Assembly (NCBI RefSeq): GCF_014696315.1
Contig: NZ_JACJPX010000068.1
Span: 1-43,219, forward strand
Length of the DNA stretch: 43,219 nt
DNA from: Calothrix membranacea FACHB-236
GTDB taxonomy: Bacteria; Cyanobacteriota; Cyanobacteriia; Cyanobacteriales; Nostocaceae
Direction: 5' to 3'
How positions within the stretch are numbered: the first letter of the stretch is position 1; every line of letters begins with the position of its first letter. The position numbers were made by a program, and so were the translations under genes. A model generated the notes under the pieces. The model saw only the letters and a list, made by a program, of their open reading frames with translations, did not search any database and was not told the origin of the DNA. Of the stretch, positions 35,117 through 43,219 are shown piece after piece.

Positions 35117-35776
35117 TCAAGCAACGTTAGTAAATAACTCCCTAAAGTTTTTGGCAGTAGCTTCGGGTTTAGAAACAATCTCTAGAACTTTATTACGTGC
35201 AGTTGGTTCAAAAAGGGCTTCTACACAAACCTGGGCAACTTTTTGCCGAGGAATGCTACCATCAAACAACGTATCAGCGCCCTGCATCACTATCGGATTA
35301 GAGTTATCTTCATTCTTCAATCCACCTGGCCGCACAATCGTATAGATTAAGCCGCTTTTTTGGAGATACTCCTCAGCTTGCTTTTTCCAAACTAAAATTA
35401 GCCAAAACAAATTTAGGGGATGGAACAACTGGGAAGTACACAAGGAAGAAACAAAGACAAAATGCTCAATTCCCTTTTCTTTAGCGGCATCTACTAAATT
35501 TTTAGTACCTTCAAAATCTACCTTATAGGGCCCAGTAGGATCAAAACTGGGTTTAGCACCGGTGGCACACAGTAATACTGTACTATCACCTAAAGCTTCT
35601 GTCAGGGTTTCGGGTTTTAACACATCACCCACTACCAACTGCACCTCAGTGGGCAATATCTCCCTAGCTTTCTCAGTATCCCTGACTAAAGCACGGACGG
35701 GAATTTTGTGCGCTATGAGTTCTTGTACAATCCGGCGACCTGTCTCACCTGTTGCCCCTGCTACAAATGCTTTCAT
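35117..35776 (-). CDS. Atypical SDR, NAD(P)-binding (Tic62/Ycf39-like family)
   Basis: 219 residues with Rossmann motif VAGATGETGRRIV (about 4-16), RALVRDTEKA, VVGDVLKPETL, TGAKPSFDPTGPYKVD and the FVFVSSLCTS segment; the Tyr/Lys catalytic pair is not in the classical place. The C-terminal part (YTIVRPGGLKNED, then RQKVAQVCVEAL) is that of the atypical SDR5-type family found in cyanobacteria and plastids (Tic62/At2g34460-like). The reaction is unknown; these proteins are often redox- or assembly-linked. Start ATG at 35776. Confidence 0.85.
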   Translation of the reverse strand: MKAFVAGATGETGRRIVQELIAHKIPVRALVRDTEKAREILPTEVQLVVGDVLKPETLTEALGDSTVLLCATGAKPSFDPTGPYKVDFEGTKNLVDAAKEKGIEHFVFVSSLCTSQLFHPLNLFWLILVWKKQAEEYLQKSGLIYTIVRPGGLKNEDNSNPIVMQGADTLFDGSIPRQKVAQVCVEALFEPTARNKVLEIVSKPEATAKNFRELFTNVA

Positions 35777-35954
35777 GAGAAACGCTATCCTGGGAAACTA
35801 ATATGTGATTGTTCAGTTCTTTATTGTAGTGATTCTACGAAGTTCATGACAGATTCATGAGGATTCCGTCAAAATGGAATCTAAATGTAAAATGACCCAC
35901 CTCAGCTGGGAACGATTAATATAGACCAACGCCAAAGGATGCAGGAACGCATTT

Positions 35955-36632
35955 ATGCTTTCAAGAAACGGCGAATATCAATCATTAGAAATAACAGAAA
36001 CTGTTTTACCTGTAGCGTCCAGTGCCGCAGAAGCGGAGGATGCATTGTCAGGAGTCCCTGTAGCAATGCCTACAAAATTTTATGGTAGCTACAGTGACTG
36101 TATGGAAATGTATGCGCCAGCGGCAATGGTTGCAGAGTATCTTAATACTCACTCTTCCTGGTTTTCGCGTTGTGCTGAACCTATGAAAGTACAACCCTTG
36201 GGGGAAAATGGCTACGCTTTAATCATTGGTCGTTTTGGCTCCTTTGGTTATGAAGTTGAGCCGAAAATAGGGTTAGAATTATTACCTGCTGATGCAGGTG
36301 TATACCGTATTCGTACTATTCCTATTCCTGATTATCAGTCGCCTGGTTATGACGTAGATTATCGAGCATCCCTACAGTTAGTAGAAAATGTATCTGGCGT
36401 AACTGGTGATATTACGGGGGTGACAAGAGTAGAATGGGAATTAGATTTGGTCGTGGAACTTCACTTCCCTAGGTTCATTCAGCGCCTACCCAAGTCTTTA
36501 ATTCAATCTACAGGCGATCGCGTACTTAACCAAATCGTTCGTCAAGTATCTCGTCGCTTAACCCGCAAAGTCCAAGAAGATTTTCATCAATCTTTGGGTA
36601 TCCCCTTTAATGCTGCTAAGAAAAAGCGGTAA
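35955..36632 (+). CDS. DUF1997-family protein
   Basis: 225 residues. Family segments are FYGSYSDCMEMYAPAAMVAE, WFSRCAEPMKVQPLGENGYA, FGYEVEPKIGLELLPADAG and VVELHFPRFIQRLPKSLIQS. DUF1997 is widespread in cyanobacteria and plastids and has no experimental function I can cite; the shape suggests a START/SRPBCC-like lipid-binding fold (inference). No signal peptide. The ATG at 35955 follows AGGAACG. It is convergent with the DUF4079 gene across R3 palindromes and a heptamer array. Confidence 0.82.
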   Translation: MLSRNGEYQSLEITETVLPVASSAAEAEDALSGVPVAMPTKFYGSYSDCMEMYAPAAMVAEYLNTHSSWFSRCAEPMKVQPLGENGYALIIGRFGSFGYEVEPKIGLELLPADAGVYRIRTIPIPDYQSPGYDVDYRASLQLVENVSGVTGDITGVTRVEWELDLVVELHFPRFIQRLPKSLIQSTGDRVLNQIVRQVSRRLTRKVQEDFHQSLGIPFNAAKKKR

Positions 36633-36636
36633 GTAT

Positions 36637-36691
36637 AGACGCGATGAATCGCGTCTGTACAAGAGCCGTAAAGACGCAATTCATCGCGTCT
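36637..36691. repeat. Two R3 palindromes in tandem
   Basis: agacgcgatgaatcgcgtct at 36637-36656 and agacgcaattcatcgcgtct at 36672-36691. They sit between two convergent genes directly after the DUF1997 stop and could terminate both; no clear T-run follows. Confidence 0.88.
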
Positions 36692-36764
36692 GTACAAAGG
36701 TCAAGTGCAGGTAGAGAAAAAGAGATTGAACAAGTTACCTTGAAAGAGCTAATCTTTGACTCTC

Positions 36765-36812
36765 GACCCTTGACCTTTGACCCTTGACCCTTGACCCTTG
36801 ACCCTTAACCCT
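36765..36812. repeat. Heptamer STRR (CCCTTGA)
   Basis: About six or seven heptamers of cccttga with variants (ccttga with cctttga, cccttaa) just before the 3' end of the DUF4079 gene. Same class as the AATTACG and TGGGCAT arrays in this window. Confidence 0.85.
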
Positions 36813-36815
36813 TAA

Positions 36816-37286
36816 CTATGCATTCGTCAAAATTCTTTGAACAATTTGCACGCCAGTGACAGCCTGCCAAGCAAACAGCCCTAAAAGTGTGAAATTTAAT
36901 AAAATATGAGTCATACGCGCCCAGTTTGCTCCCTTTTGCATATAAGGAGAGAGGGCAGCGGAAAAAGCAATCAAACTAGTCATACCAAGGCCTGCTAACA
37001 GGTGAGGGCCTACAAATAATTTGCCATTATTGATGTAGGTAACAGCCATCCCTCCAACCGCACCCGCTACCATCAAAGCCAAGAGTATAGAACCGATTTG
37101 ATAATGTTTGATGTTATATCTACCTTTAATCAATTCTTTTTTCTCTTCACCCTGAGCATTTCTAGTACGCTGTACTTGTAGCCCCAGATAGGCAGCATAT
37201 ATGGAGATAGCCAATAATGCCCACATCATGATTGGGTGAAAGAAGTTCAGCCAATATTTAAATGATGGAGAAAGTTCCAAATTCAT
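36816..37286 (-). CDS. DUF4079-family membrane protein
   Basis: 156 residues with four hydrophobic segments, near 14-34, 62-84, 92-110 and 126-148, and a hydrophilic loop (QVQRTRNAQGEEKKELIKGR). It begins MNLELSPSFKYWLNFFHPIMMW, typical of DUF4079, which includes cytochrome-b-like helical proteins; His residues in FHP and in GRYNIKHYQIG are candidate haem or metal ligands (inference). Convergent with DUF1997. The 5' region is AT-rich without an obvious regulator site. Confidence 0.82.
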   Translation of the reverse strand: MNLELSPSFKYWLNFFHPIMMWALLAISIYAAYLGLQVQRTRNAQGEEKKELIKGRYNIKHYQIGSILLALMVAGAVGGMAVTYINNGKLFVGPHLLAGLGMTSLIAFSAALSPYMQKGANWARMTHILLNFTLLGLFAWQAVTGVQIVQRILTNA

Positions 37287-37489
37287 AGTGTTCTCGCCCG
37301 ATTCTTAAATCTTCATAAAAATTAGCATAACTCTATTTCTCTGTATTGGCGGCAGAGAATAAAAAGATGCCAGTATCCCGAAATCTCAGCCCAGAATAGT
37401 GACTCAACCCCCTTGCAAAAGTGGATAAACAATCTCAGACTGAATTCTGGGGCTAGATCAATAAAAACTGCTAGTGCGGAATCTCATCA

Positions 37490-38773
37490 ATGACTGAAAA
37501 CACTGATATGTTGCTGCTAGGAACTGCCAAAAGCGGTGATATCAAGCGGCTGGGGGCGCTACTGGCTGCTGGTGCTAAGGCGGACGTGTGCGATCGCGAT
37601 GGTACTACGCCGTTAATGTTTGCGGCTAATTTAGGGTACACCGAAATTGTGCGATCGCTTTTAGATGCTGGGGCAAATATTAACCAACCCAGAAAGCGTT
37701 ATCGCCTCACAGCTTTGATGCTGGCAGCTAGCGCCAATCAACTTGATATTGTGCAGCTACTGATATCTAGAGGTGCAAATGTCAACGCCACAAATGAAGA
37801 TGGCAGCACTGCCTTAATGGCAGCCGCACTTAAAGGTAATGTCGATGTAGTAAAAGCTTTACTGGCTGCTGGTGCTAAGTTGGACATTACTGATAAAGAT
37901 GATGACACAGCCTTAAAGCTAGCAGTCAAGCAAGGACACGCAGCAGTTGTAGAAGCTTTTATTCAAAGCGGTGCAGATGTCAATATCCCAGATGAAGAAG
38001 GTGAGACACTGTTAATGATTGCGGTAGATTTAGGACATTTAGCAGTTGTGAAAACCTTACTGGCTGCTGGCGCTAATGTGAATGTCAAAAATCAAGATGG
38101 AGGAACCGCACTAAGCGCCGCCGCCGCCGTTGGCAATATTGAAATAGTGACAGCTTTACTGGATAGAGATATTGATATTAATCTCCAAGATAGCGATGGA
38201 GAAACAGCCCTACACCTTGCTGTTGTGGAAGGTTATGTAGATGTAGTGCAAGCATTACTCAACCGTGGTGCAAATGCCCATATTAAAAACAACCTTGGTG
38301 ATACACCAATACTTGTAGCCGCCTTGCAGGGACATAGCCAAATTGTCGAGGCGCTGCTGCGTAGTGGGGCAGATGTTCATGATAAAAATCTCGGTGAGAT
38401 CCCTTTAACATTAGCCGCATTCCAAGGTCATGTTGAAACAGTGAAGGTGTTACTAGACTATGGTGCTGATGCCAATATCCCCGCAGAGGATGGTAAAACA
38501 GCTTTACTGAAAGCCACACAACGCAACCACCCAGGGGTTTTGCAGTTACTGCTAGCCAAAGGCGCTGATATTAATTTTCAAGACTCCGCTGGCGCAACAG
38601 CGTTAATGTGGGCAGCTTCTGGGGGTTTTCCTCAGTCTGTCAAGGTATTAATTCAAGGTGGAACAGATTTGAACTTAAAAAATCGTGGTGGTTATACAGC
38701 CTTGATGATTGCCGAATTTAATGGGTTTAGAGAGATAGTGCGGAGTCTGCAAAAGGCTGGGGCGCAGGAGTGA
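37490..38773 (+). CDS. Ankyrin-repeat protein
   Basis: 427 residues made almost wholly of about 12 ankyrin repeats of 33 residues, with the TPLMFAA, TALMAAALKGNVDVVKALL and LLAAGAxxx signatures. No extra catalytic domain, signal peptide or membrane helix is visible, so it is a cytosolic protein-protein interaction solenoid. Repeats are divergent, unlike the near-identical WD40 units, so the array is old. The DNA has HIP1-type words inside (about 37600 and 37652). Its 3' end runs into a ggggactgg repeat tract. Confidence 0.93.
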   Translation: MTENTDMLLLGTAKSGDIKRLGALLAAGAKADVCDRDGTTPLMFAANLGYTEIVRSLLDAGANINQPRKRYRLTALMLAASANQLDIVQLLISRGANVNATNEDGSTALMAAALKGNVDVVKALLAAGAKLDITDKDDDTALKLAVKQGHAAVVEAFIQSGADVNIPDEEGETLLMIAVDLGHLAVVKTLLAAGANVNVKNQDGGTALSAAAAVGNIEIVTALLDRDIDINLQDSDGETALHLAVVEGYVDVVQALLNRGANAHIKNNLGDTPILVAALQGHSQIVEALLRSGADVHDKNLGEIPLTLAAFQGHVETVKVLLDYGADANIPAEDGKTALLKATQRNHPGVLQLLLAKGADINFQDSAGATALMWAASGGFPQSVKVLIQGGTDLNLKNRGGYTALMIAEFNGFREIVRSLQKAGAQE

Positions 38774-39681
38774 GTTGGGGGCTGGGGACTGGGGGACAAG
38801 GGGACTGGTGATTGGGGACTGGGGGAGAAGGGGACAAGGGGACAAGGGGAAAATACTAATTACCAATTACCCAATGCCCAATGCCCAATGCCCAACATTA
38901 ACTTTGTGCCAATTTGTCATATTTTGGCTGGTTAATTGAGCTATGATTCCTTGATTAGTCTACAAGCAGAAAACTTTATTTGTGGGATCGCAAATCAAGT
39001 GCGATCGCTTTGTGATGGCAAATAATATTAATGATTGATTATCTTTAGGCTTATCAATAAACAGTAGTTTTTTAAAATTACTTGCAAAGCTTAATTATGT
39101 TTAATTTTTATGATTTAGGGCTGGTCAATAAATTTTACTATTTATATTTGACTGGATTGATAATATACCAATAAATCACAAAAAAAGCAAGCTAAATAGG
39201 TCAAAAAATTTTCTATATTTTTGAGAGATTAATACATAATTCAATAAACTTTTACATCTGTTTTAACTAAGAATATAAACTTAGAAATTTTGTCTATCAA
39301 AAATTGACAAATATTGAAGAGAGTAAGAATATATTTCTGGCTCTGAAAGCTTTGCTGCACAAGAGTAAGGAAGAAATTGAAACACCAAGATAGAGGAGGC
39401 AAAACGCTTGCGCCTCAAGCTTATTAGAGAAGTAAAAATCAATCAGAAAATTTATTTTTTCTTCTTACCTTTTACCTTTTCTCTGCCTCGGCGTTTCCTA
39501 CTGTGCTAGATGTACACAATATATAGTTTTTCGTTTTTAGGAAAAGTATTATAACGATCAGTTTTTATGTATCATACTGAACCAGAAAGTATACAACTCA
39601 TACAAAACGTCGTATACACAGGTATTCTTAGAATTACAGGCGAAATAAAAATTTTAAATTTAACTGAGGAGAAATCTAGTA
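38774..39681. other. 908-bp gap: STRR tracts, then AT-rich sequence
   Basis: No gene. Bases 38776-38898 are ggggactgg/ggggacaa heptamer-like tracts followed by caattacc and cccaatg heptamers. About 39010-39340 is AT-rich with few features. A purine-rich palindromic piece (aggaggcaaaacgcttgcgcctc) lies at about 39393-39416. I looked for a cobalamin riboswitch upstream of the CobE-like gene and saw no B12-box. Confidence 0.55.
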
Positions 39682-40284
39682 GTGAATGATAGAATGCCCG
39701 AATTACAAAGGCAGTCACAACACTTCTGGGTAGGATTTGGTTGTCAAAAAGGTGTATCGAGAAAGTTGATTGAGATGGCAATTGAGCACGTGTTTAGGGA
39801 AAATCAACTTAACCAAAGTGCGTTAGCCAAAGGCTTTGGCGGAGCCATCGCAGGTCTTGCTACCATCAACAATAAAGCTTCAGAAGTCGGTTTAGGAGAA
39901 TTTTGTCAGCTACGCAATTTTTCTTTAAAAACATATCCCGCAGAAATTCTCCGGCTTGTGTGTGTTCCTAACCCAGCCGAAAAGACAGCTAAAACAATGG
40001 GAACTCCTAGCGTAGCGGAAGCAGCAGCTATGCTCGCAGCAGCTAATATCGATTGGCAAACAACAATAGCCACCCAGATAGGAGAAAATGAGGAGCGATT
40101 TTCAACCCATCAGTCTCTACAGTTGAATGCACATTCCTTAAACCTCACTCCTTATTTGATTGATATTGGAGTCAGGTGCTTAGTGCCAAAACAAATTTTT
40201 CGGTTACATGGTGAACCAGGGGCGGTGACTATAGCCGTAGCAACTCTTATTCAACCACTCTCAAAAAATAATTCAGCACGCTAG
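39682..40284 (+). CDS. CobE/CbiG C-terminal-domain protein (cobalamin biosynthesis)
   Basis: 200 residues. It begins with WVGFGCQKGVSRKLIEMAIE, then IAGLATINNKASEVGLGEFC and TPSVAEAAAMLAAANIDW, the CobE/CbiG C-terminal pattern; CbiG opens the precorrin/cobalt-precorrin-5A delta-lactone. Start GTG at 39682, with GAGGAGA upstream; ATG at 39694 is an alternative. The usual CbiG N-terminal domain is absent. The stretch SALAKGFGGA (about 47-56) is read from gcgttagccaaaggctttgg, a dispersed-repeat word, so it may be an in-frame insertion. The 3' end overlaps the convergent membrane-protein gene by 38 bp. Confidence 0.8.
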   Translation: MNDRMPELQRQSQHFWVGFGCQKGVSRKLIEMAIEHVFRENQLNQSALAKGFGGAIAGLATINNKASEVGLGEFCQLRNFSLKTYPAEILRLVCVPNPAEKTAKTMGTPSVAEAAAMLAAANIDWQTTIATQIGENEERFSTHQSLQLNAHSLNLTPYLIDIGVRCLVPKQIFRLHGEPGAVTIAVATLIQPLSKNNSAR

Positions 40285-40600
40285 AAACAATCGCTAACAC
40301 AATTGAACCCAACAAAGCAGGTACAAAGCCTTTAATTTCAAAACCCGAACCAGGAGTTAGGCCACTAGCTAACCACAGAGTTAGAGCATTGATCACAAAG
40401 CTAAATAAACCAAAACTCAGTAAAGTAATCGGAAATGCGAAAAACCGTAAAATTGGGCGAATAAAGCCGTTAACCAGTCCGATAACTACAGCAGCAATCA
40501 ACGCCGCGACAAAACTCCTTACCTCGAACCCATAAACAATTCTCGAAGTAATCAATAAAGCTACCGCAGTAGCCAGCCAAGTTAATAAAAAGTGTTTCAT
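40247..40600 (-). CDS. Phage-holin-4_2-like small membrane protein (PF04020-type)
   Basis: 117 residues with four membrane segments: FLLTWLATAVALLITSRI, FVAALIAAVVIGLVNGF, FAFPITLLSFGLFSFVINAL and FVPALLGSIVLAIVSSVLNY. The family (mycobacterial 4-TM phage holin superfamily IV) is widespread in bacteria and rarely phage-borne. The frame opens at 40687, but the extra 29 residues are Ser/Pro-rich translated repeat, so I start at the ATG at 40600. Its last 38 bp overlap the convergent CobE/CbiG-like gene, which may allow antisense interference. Confidence 0.82.
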   Translation of the reverse strand: MKHFLLTWLATAVALLITSRIVYGFEVRSFVAALIAAVVIGLVNGFIRPILRFFAFPITLLSFGLFSFVINALTLWLASGLTPGSGFEIKGFVPALLGSIVLAIVSSVLNYFLRVVE

Positions 40601-40670
40601 ACGCAAGCTGTGAGGGAATAGAGGAGATGAAGGGGATGAGGGGGAAAGGGACAAGGGGAAATAACTATGC

Positions 40671-40706
40671 CAATTACCAATTACCAATTACCCATTACCA
40701 ATTACC
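40671..40706. repeat. Heptamer STRR (AATTACC)
   Basis: About five aattacc heptamers (one variant, cccattacc) between the small membrane-protein gene and the peptidoglycan-binding gene. A ggggatgagg tract adjoins on the left. Confidence 0.8.
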
Positions 40707-40735
40707 AAACACCCCATACCCATTTTCTTATTTAT

Positions 40736-41629
40736 TTAGCGCTGTCGCTGCAATCTTCCCAAAAGCACTTGCCAGGTTTCACCACCAGCTACACCGTCAG
40801 GTTGTAGCCCATAGCGGCTTTGTGCAGCTTTGAGTGCTGTATCTGTTGAAGGGCCAAAGTCTCCATCTATGCTACCTTGCAAGAATCCCAGCTTTTTCAA
40901 TACTTCTTGCAATTTCCCTACTTCATAGCCACGGTTCCCTAAACGCAAAATTGGTAATCCATCTGTGGTGTATTGAATACCAGGTGTACGTTCAACAAAA
41001 CGCGGGATTTGTGTGGTGGGAGCTGGCTTAGTTCGAGATGGGGACGGACGGGTGGGTGTTTTTTGTGGTTTGGGAGTTGTATTTTGTCTTGGTTGAGCAG
41101 GTTTTGGCTCTGGTTTAGGAATATTTCTATTAGGGTTATTCGTTGAAGCCGGAGCGATTAATGCTGGTGTAGATTTAGGGCTGGGTTGAGGTGAAGTTAC
41201 TGTTGATGGTGCTATTGCTTGGTTAGGGAACAACTTTTGCCAAGTGACAGTATCAACAATACCGTCTGGATTTAAACCGGCTGCTTGTTTAAATCGGGAA
41301 ACGGCGGTAGCAGTATTAGTGCTATAAATACCATCAACGTTACCTGTATAAAAGCCCAACAACTTCAGAGCCGCCTGAAGTTCAGATACCCGTTCTCCTT
41401 GGCTACCAATGTTCAGGGTAGGGCGGTTAAAGTTAACACCCGGAGTTGCTTGGGATATTTTCTGTGGAGCAGCAATTGTGACTACCGCAGAAGCAGCAAT
41501 CAACACAGGCACAGAAGACAACATGAGTAACCAATCCAACTGATTGGATTTGCGAAAGCGAAATACTTTTAGTGAATCTAAGTAGCTCAAGATACTTAGT
41601 GATAGGCTGCCTTTCATGGTAATTGCCAC
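40736..41629 (-). CDS. Protein with two peptidoglycan-binding domains
   Basis: 297 residues. An N-terminal membrane anchor (WLLMLSSVPVLIAASAVVTI, about 33-52) comes first. PG_binding_1 domain 1 is at about 75-132 (LNIGSQGERVSELQAALKLL, DGIYSTNTATAVSRFKQAAG). A Pro/Thr/Lys-rich linker follows, about 135-220. Domain 2 is at about 228-290 (LRLGNRGYEVGKLQEVLKKL, DGDFGPSTDTALKAAQ). There is no catalytic domain, so it is a binding or tethering protein in the envelope. Start ATG at 41629; Met5 is an alternative. Confidence 0.9.
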   Translation of the reverse strand: MAITMKGSLSLSILSYLDSLKVFRFRKSNQLDWLLMLSSVPVLIAASAVVTIAAPQKISQATPGVNFNRPTLNIGSQGERVSELQAALKLLGFYTGNVDGIYSTNTATAVSRFKQAAGLNPDGIVDTVTWQKLFPNQAIAPSTVTSPQPSPKSTPALIAPASTNNPNRNIPKPEPKPAQPRQNTTPKPQKTPTRPSPSRTKPAPTTQIPRFVERTPGIQYTTDGLPILRLGNRGYEVGKLQEVLKKLGFLQGSIDGDFGPSTDTALKAAQSRYGLQPDGVAGGETWQVLLGRLQRQR

Positions 41630-41750
41630 CAGAATCTTCTGATGCTAATATTACAGCCGCTTGAGCATATAAAAAAGCTGTACGTTAAAAGTACTAAGTG
41701 TTAAGTCTCTCTACCTAAGAAATAATGCTGACTGTTGACTAACTGGAAAA

Positions 41751-41785
41751 TGGGCATTGGGCATTGGGCATTGGGCATTGGGCAT
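41751..41785. repeat. Heptamer STRR (TGGGCAT), five exact copies
   Basis: Five exact tandem copies of tgggcat. They lie between the PG-binding gene and the hydrolase gene, about 60 bp beyond the latter's stop. Confidence 0.93.
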
Positions 41786-41848
41786 GGTAAAAAGAGATTT
41801 TGATGCTTTGTTGGGTTTTTTACGCAATTGGCTGTCTATAAAATTTGA

Positions 41849-42664
41849 CTATGTACTCAAACTCTTAATTATGTCTGACAAATGTGTAATAAAGTCCTCA
41901 TCAGTCCAATAACCATCATGGCTTTGAGGATTCCACGATTGCCAAATGTTGCCAGAATCAATTTCTATGTCCTGATCAACTATTGAATTGTAGGAAGGCG
42001 ATAAGGGTTTCAAAGGCCATCCTAAAACATCATCTTTGTCATAGTAATTAAACCATTTAAAATTAGGATTAGGTTTATTAATTGCTATGATTTTGGCAAA
42101 GCCAGCTACAAATAATGGAATATTGCAACTAGTAGTAATTAGATATTGCAGAGATTTCAATCTCAAAAAATCTTCTTGCTCTGGTTGAAATACTGGATAA
42201 TCCAGACTATCTATCTGCCAAATTCCTTGATTATTCTGAGCATCCCAAAGATAATTAGAGATAACTTGGCAACCTAAAGAATGAGCCAAGATAATTATAG
42301 AAATATCATTAGATGAAAATGCTGTCCTGGCAATTTTTAAAGAAGAGATAATAGATTTTTGAATTTTTTTATACACGCTGCCATCATCTGTAGCTCGGTG
42401 TTCTAAGGTAGATGCATCACTAAAACCAAAGAGCATAAATTTTCGTAAATCTTGCCAAGCTAGAGATGCACTTTGGCGCATATTTTCCCAAACACTATAT
42501 TGGTAGTCTTGTAATTCCGATTGATAATAGATTGGCTCAAAGTGAACTTTTTGCCAAATATCTTTACCTAAAGTTTTTTCTAAAGATTGTTTAAGTCTTT
42601 GGTAATACTCTTTTTCCGTTTCTCCCATACCGTGGATGGTGAGAAATGCTAAGTTTTTAGTCAT
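41849..42664 (-). CDS. Alpha/beta-hydrolase-like protein
   Basis: 271 residues. IHGMGE (10-15) fits the oxyanion-hole loop and ILAHSLGCQVISNYL carries the nucleophile elbow with Ser129 (AHSLG, an Ala variant of GxSxG). Later YYDKDDVLGWPL (Asp) and QSHDGYWTDEDF (His) could complete the triad. No signal peptide; probably cytosolic. It resembles bacterial lipase/esterase-like proteins of unknown substrate. The start ATG at 42664 is divergent from the cbiA start 164 bp away, with a HIP1 site between. Confidence 0.78.
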   Translation of the reverse strand: MTKNLAFLTIHGMGETEKEYYQRLKQSLEKTLGKDIWQKVHFEPIYYQSELQDYQYSVWENMRQSASLAWQDLRKFMLFGFSDASTLEHRATDDGSVYKKIQKSIISSLKIARTAFSSNDISIIILAHSLGCQVISNYLWDAQNNQGIWQIDSLDYPVFQPEQEDFLRLKSLQYLITTSCNIPLFVAGFAKIIAINKPNPNFKWFNYYDKDDVLGWPLKPLSPSYNSIVDQDIEIDSGNIWQSWNPQSHDGYWTDEDFITHLSDIIKSLST

Positions 42665-42827
42665 ATTTAAAAGTGCTGAAGCGTGGGAGTCTGGTTAGTC
42701 TATCAGGAGTTACCAGAAGAGAGGATGTGGGGTAATGGGGCGATCGCACTTATTTTATTGTTAAATTAATTTAAGCTTTGGCGATCGCACCTAAAATTTT
42801 TGTGGAAATCAAATCGAAAGGCAGTTT

Positions 42828-43219
42828 ATGGCTTTAGTGATTGCTGGAGAACGTAGTGGGGTAGGTAAGACAACAGTTACACTGACGCTTTTAGCATCAT
42901 TATGTCGTCGGGGTAGGGCAGTACAATCTTTTAAGGTCGGCCCGGACTATATCGATCCGATGTTTCATCAGCACGTAACTGGTCGTGCTTGTCGGAATTT
43001 AGATCCAGTATTAACTTCTGAGACTTATATTCAGCAATGTTTTGCCCGTCACAGCCAAGATAGTGAATATGCTTTAGTAGAAGGCGTAATGGGGCTGTTT
43101 GATGGGATTAAGGGGACTGGGGAACTCGGGGCCCCCTCTGGGGATAAGGGGCAATGGGGATTAGGGACTGGGGACAAGGGGACAAGGGGACAAGGGGATG
43201 AGGGAGATAAGGGAGATGA
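42828..43219 (+). CDS. cbiA: Cobyrinate a,c-diamide synthase, N-terminal part (cut by window end)
   Basis: The start is ATG at 42828, MALVIAGERSGVGKTTVTLT with the P-loop ERSGVGKTT. KVGPDYIDPMFH, GRACRNLDP and ALVEGVMGLFDGI follow, matching the CbiA/CobB amidotransferase, which amidates cobyrinate with glutamine and ATP. From about residue 95 the reading frame enters a ggggactgg/ggggacaag repeat (43110-43219) that translates to Gly/Asp/Lys-rich KGTGELGAPSGDKGQWGLGT and similar. It stays open to the window edge, so this may be an in-frame insertion into an active gene or a break; only sequence beyond 43219 can tell. Confidence 0.88.
   Translation, partial: MALVIAGERSGVGKTTVTLTLLASLCRRGRAVQSFKVGPDYIDPMFHQHVTGRACRNLDPVLTSETYIQQCFARHSQDSEYALVEGVMGLFDGIKGTGELGAPSGDKGQWGLGTGDKGTRGQGDEGDKGD
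43110..43219 (+). repeat. Low-complexity repeat inside cbiA
   Basis: ggggactgg, ggggacaag and gggagataa words filling the last 110 bp. They resemble intergenic tracts at 38776-38850 and 17475-17510 but are in frame with cbiA as far as the window goes. Confidence 0.8.

Noticed and set aside
39000-39681. Cobalamin riboswitch upstream of the CobE/CbiG-like gene or cbiA (42665-42827)
   Set aside because: I could not find the conserved B12-box or the expected stem pattern in either leader.

Overview
The window looks like a chromosomal segment of a filamentous, probably heterocyst-forming cyanobacterium (Nostoc/Calothrix/Tolypothrix-like). The reasons are frequent HIP1 octamers (GCGATCGC), abundant heptameric short tandem repeats (AATTACG, TGGGCAT, CCCTTGA), dispersed palindromic repeats in almost every gap, and typical cyanobacterial families (CrtW ketolase, a PrcA-like protease, DUF1997, DUF3352, DUF4079, AAA_35/WD40 STAND proteins, a zinc-ribbon Ser/Thr kinase). 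I saw no rRNA, tRNA, CRISPR array, transposase or prophage.

Layout. 230-1657 (+) is a membrane sensor histidine kinase, followed by a repeat-rich gap with a 21-bp minisatellite. 2480-12787 is an all-minus-strand signalling and conflict island. In transcription order it holds a hybrid histidine kinase, a VapBC pair whose toxin is cut short by an in-frame TGA, a zinc-ribbon Ser/Thr kinase, a CHAT/caspase-like protease, a TIR-AAA_35 protein, and an AAA_35-coiled-coil-TM-11xWD40 protein. The last three look like a CHAT/TIR/STAND immunity or cell-death module, and are the most interesting part of the window. A 257-bp MITE-like element with perfect 19-bp terminal inverted repeats fills most of the gap between the two STAND genes.

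13.7-16.5 kb carries a GHL10-type glycoside hydrolase, then a two-gene unit encoding a duplicated-domain protein and a small zinc-ribbon protein. 17.6-20.4 kb is a likely catabolic cluster: a cupin, an isochorismatase-type cysteine hydrolase and a divergent amidohydrolase. 21-31.3 kb is mostly housekeeping: a CGFS glutaredoxin and BolA pair, a secreted helical protein, a PrcA-like calcium-type subtilase, PlsC, TadA, DUF3352, rhodanese, HrcA and a membrane protein. 31.4-38.8 kb has CrtW, an SDR, a GH104-like endolysin with an odd start, an atypical NAD-binding SDR, DUF1997, DUF4079 and a long ankyrin protein. 39.7 kb to the end holds a CobE/CbiG C-terminal-type protein, a small membrane protein, a double peptidoglycan-binding protein, an alpha/beta-hydrolase-like protein and the start of cobyrinate a,c-diamide synthase, cut by the window edge.

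A recurring theme is repeat invasion. Low-complexity GGGGACTGG/GGGGAAGG-type repeats that elsewhere lie between genes appear in frame inside coding regions (the STAND ATPase, the TIR protein N-terminus, CbiA). At least four dispersed repeat families have two or more copies in the window.
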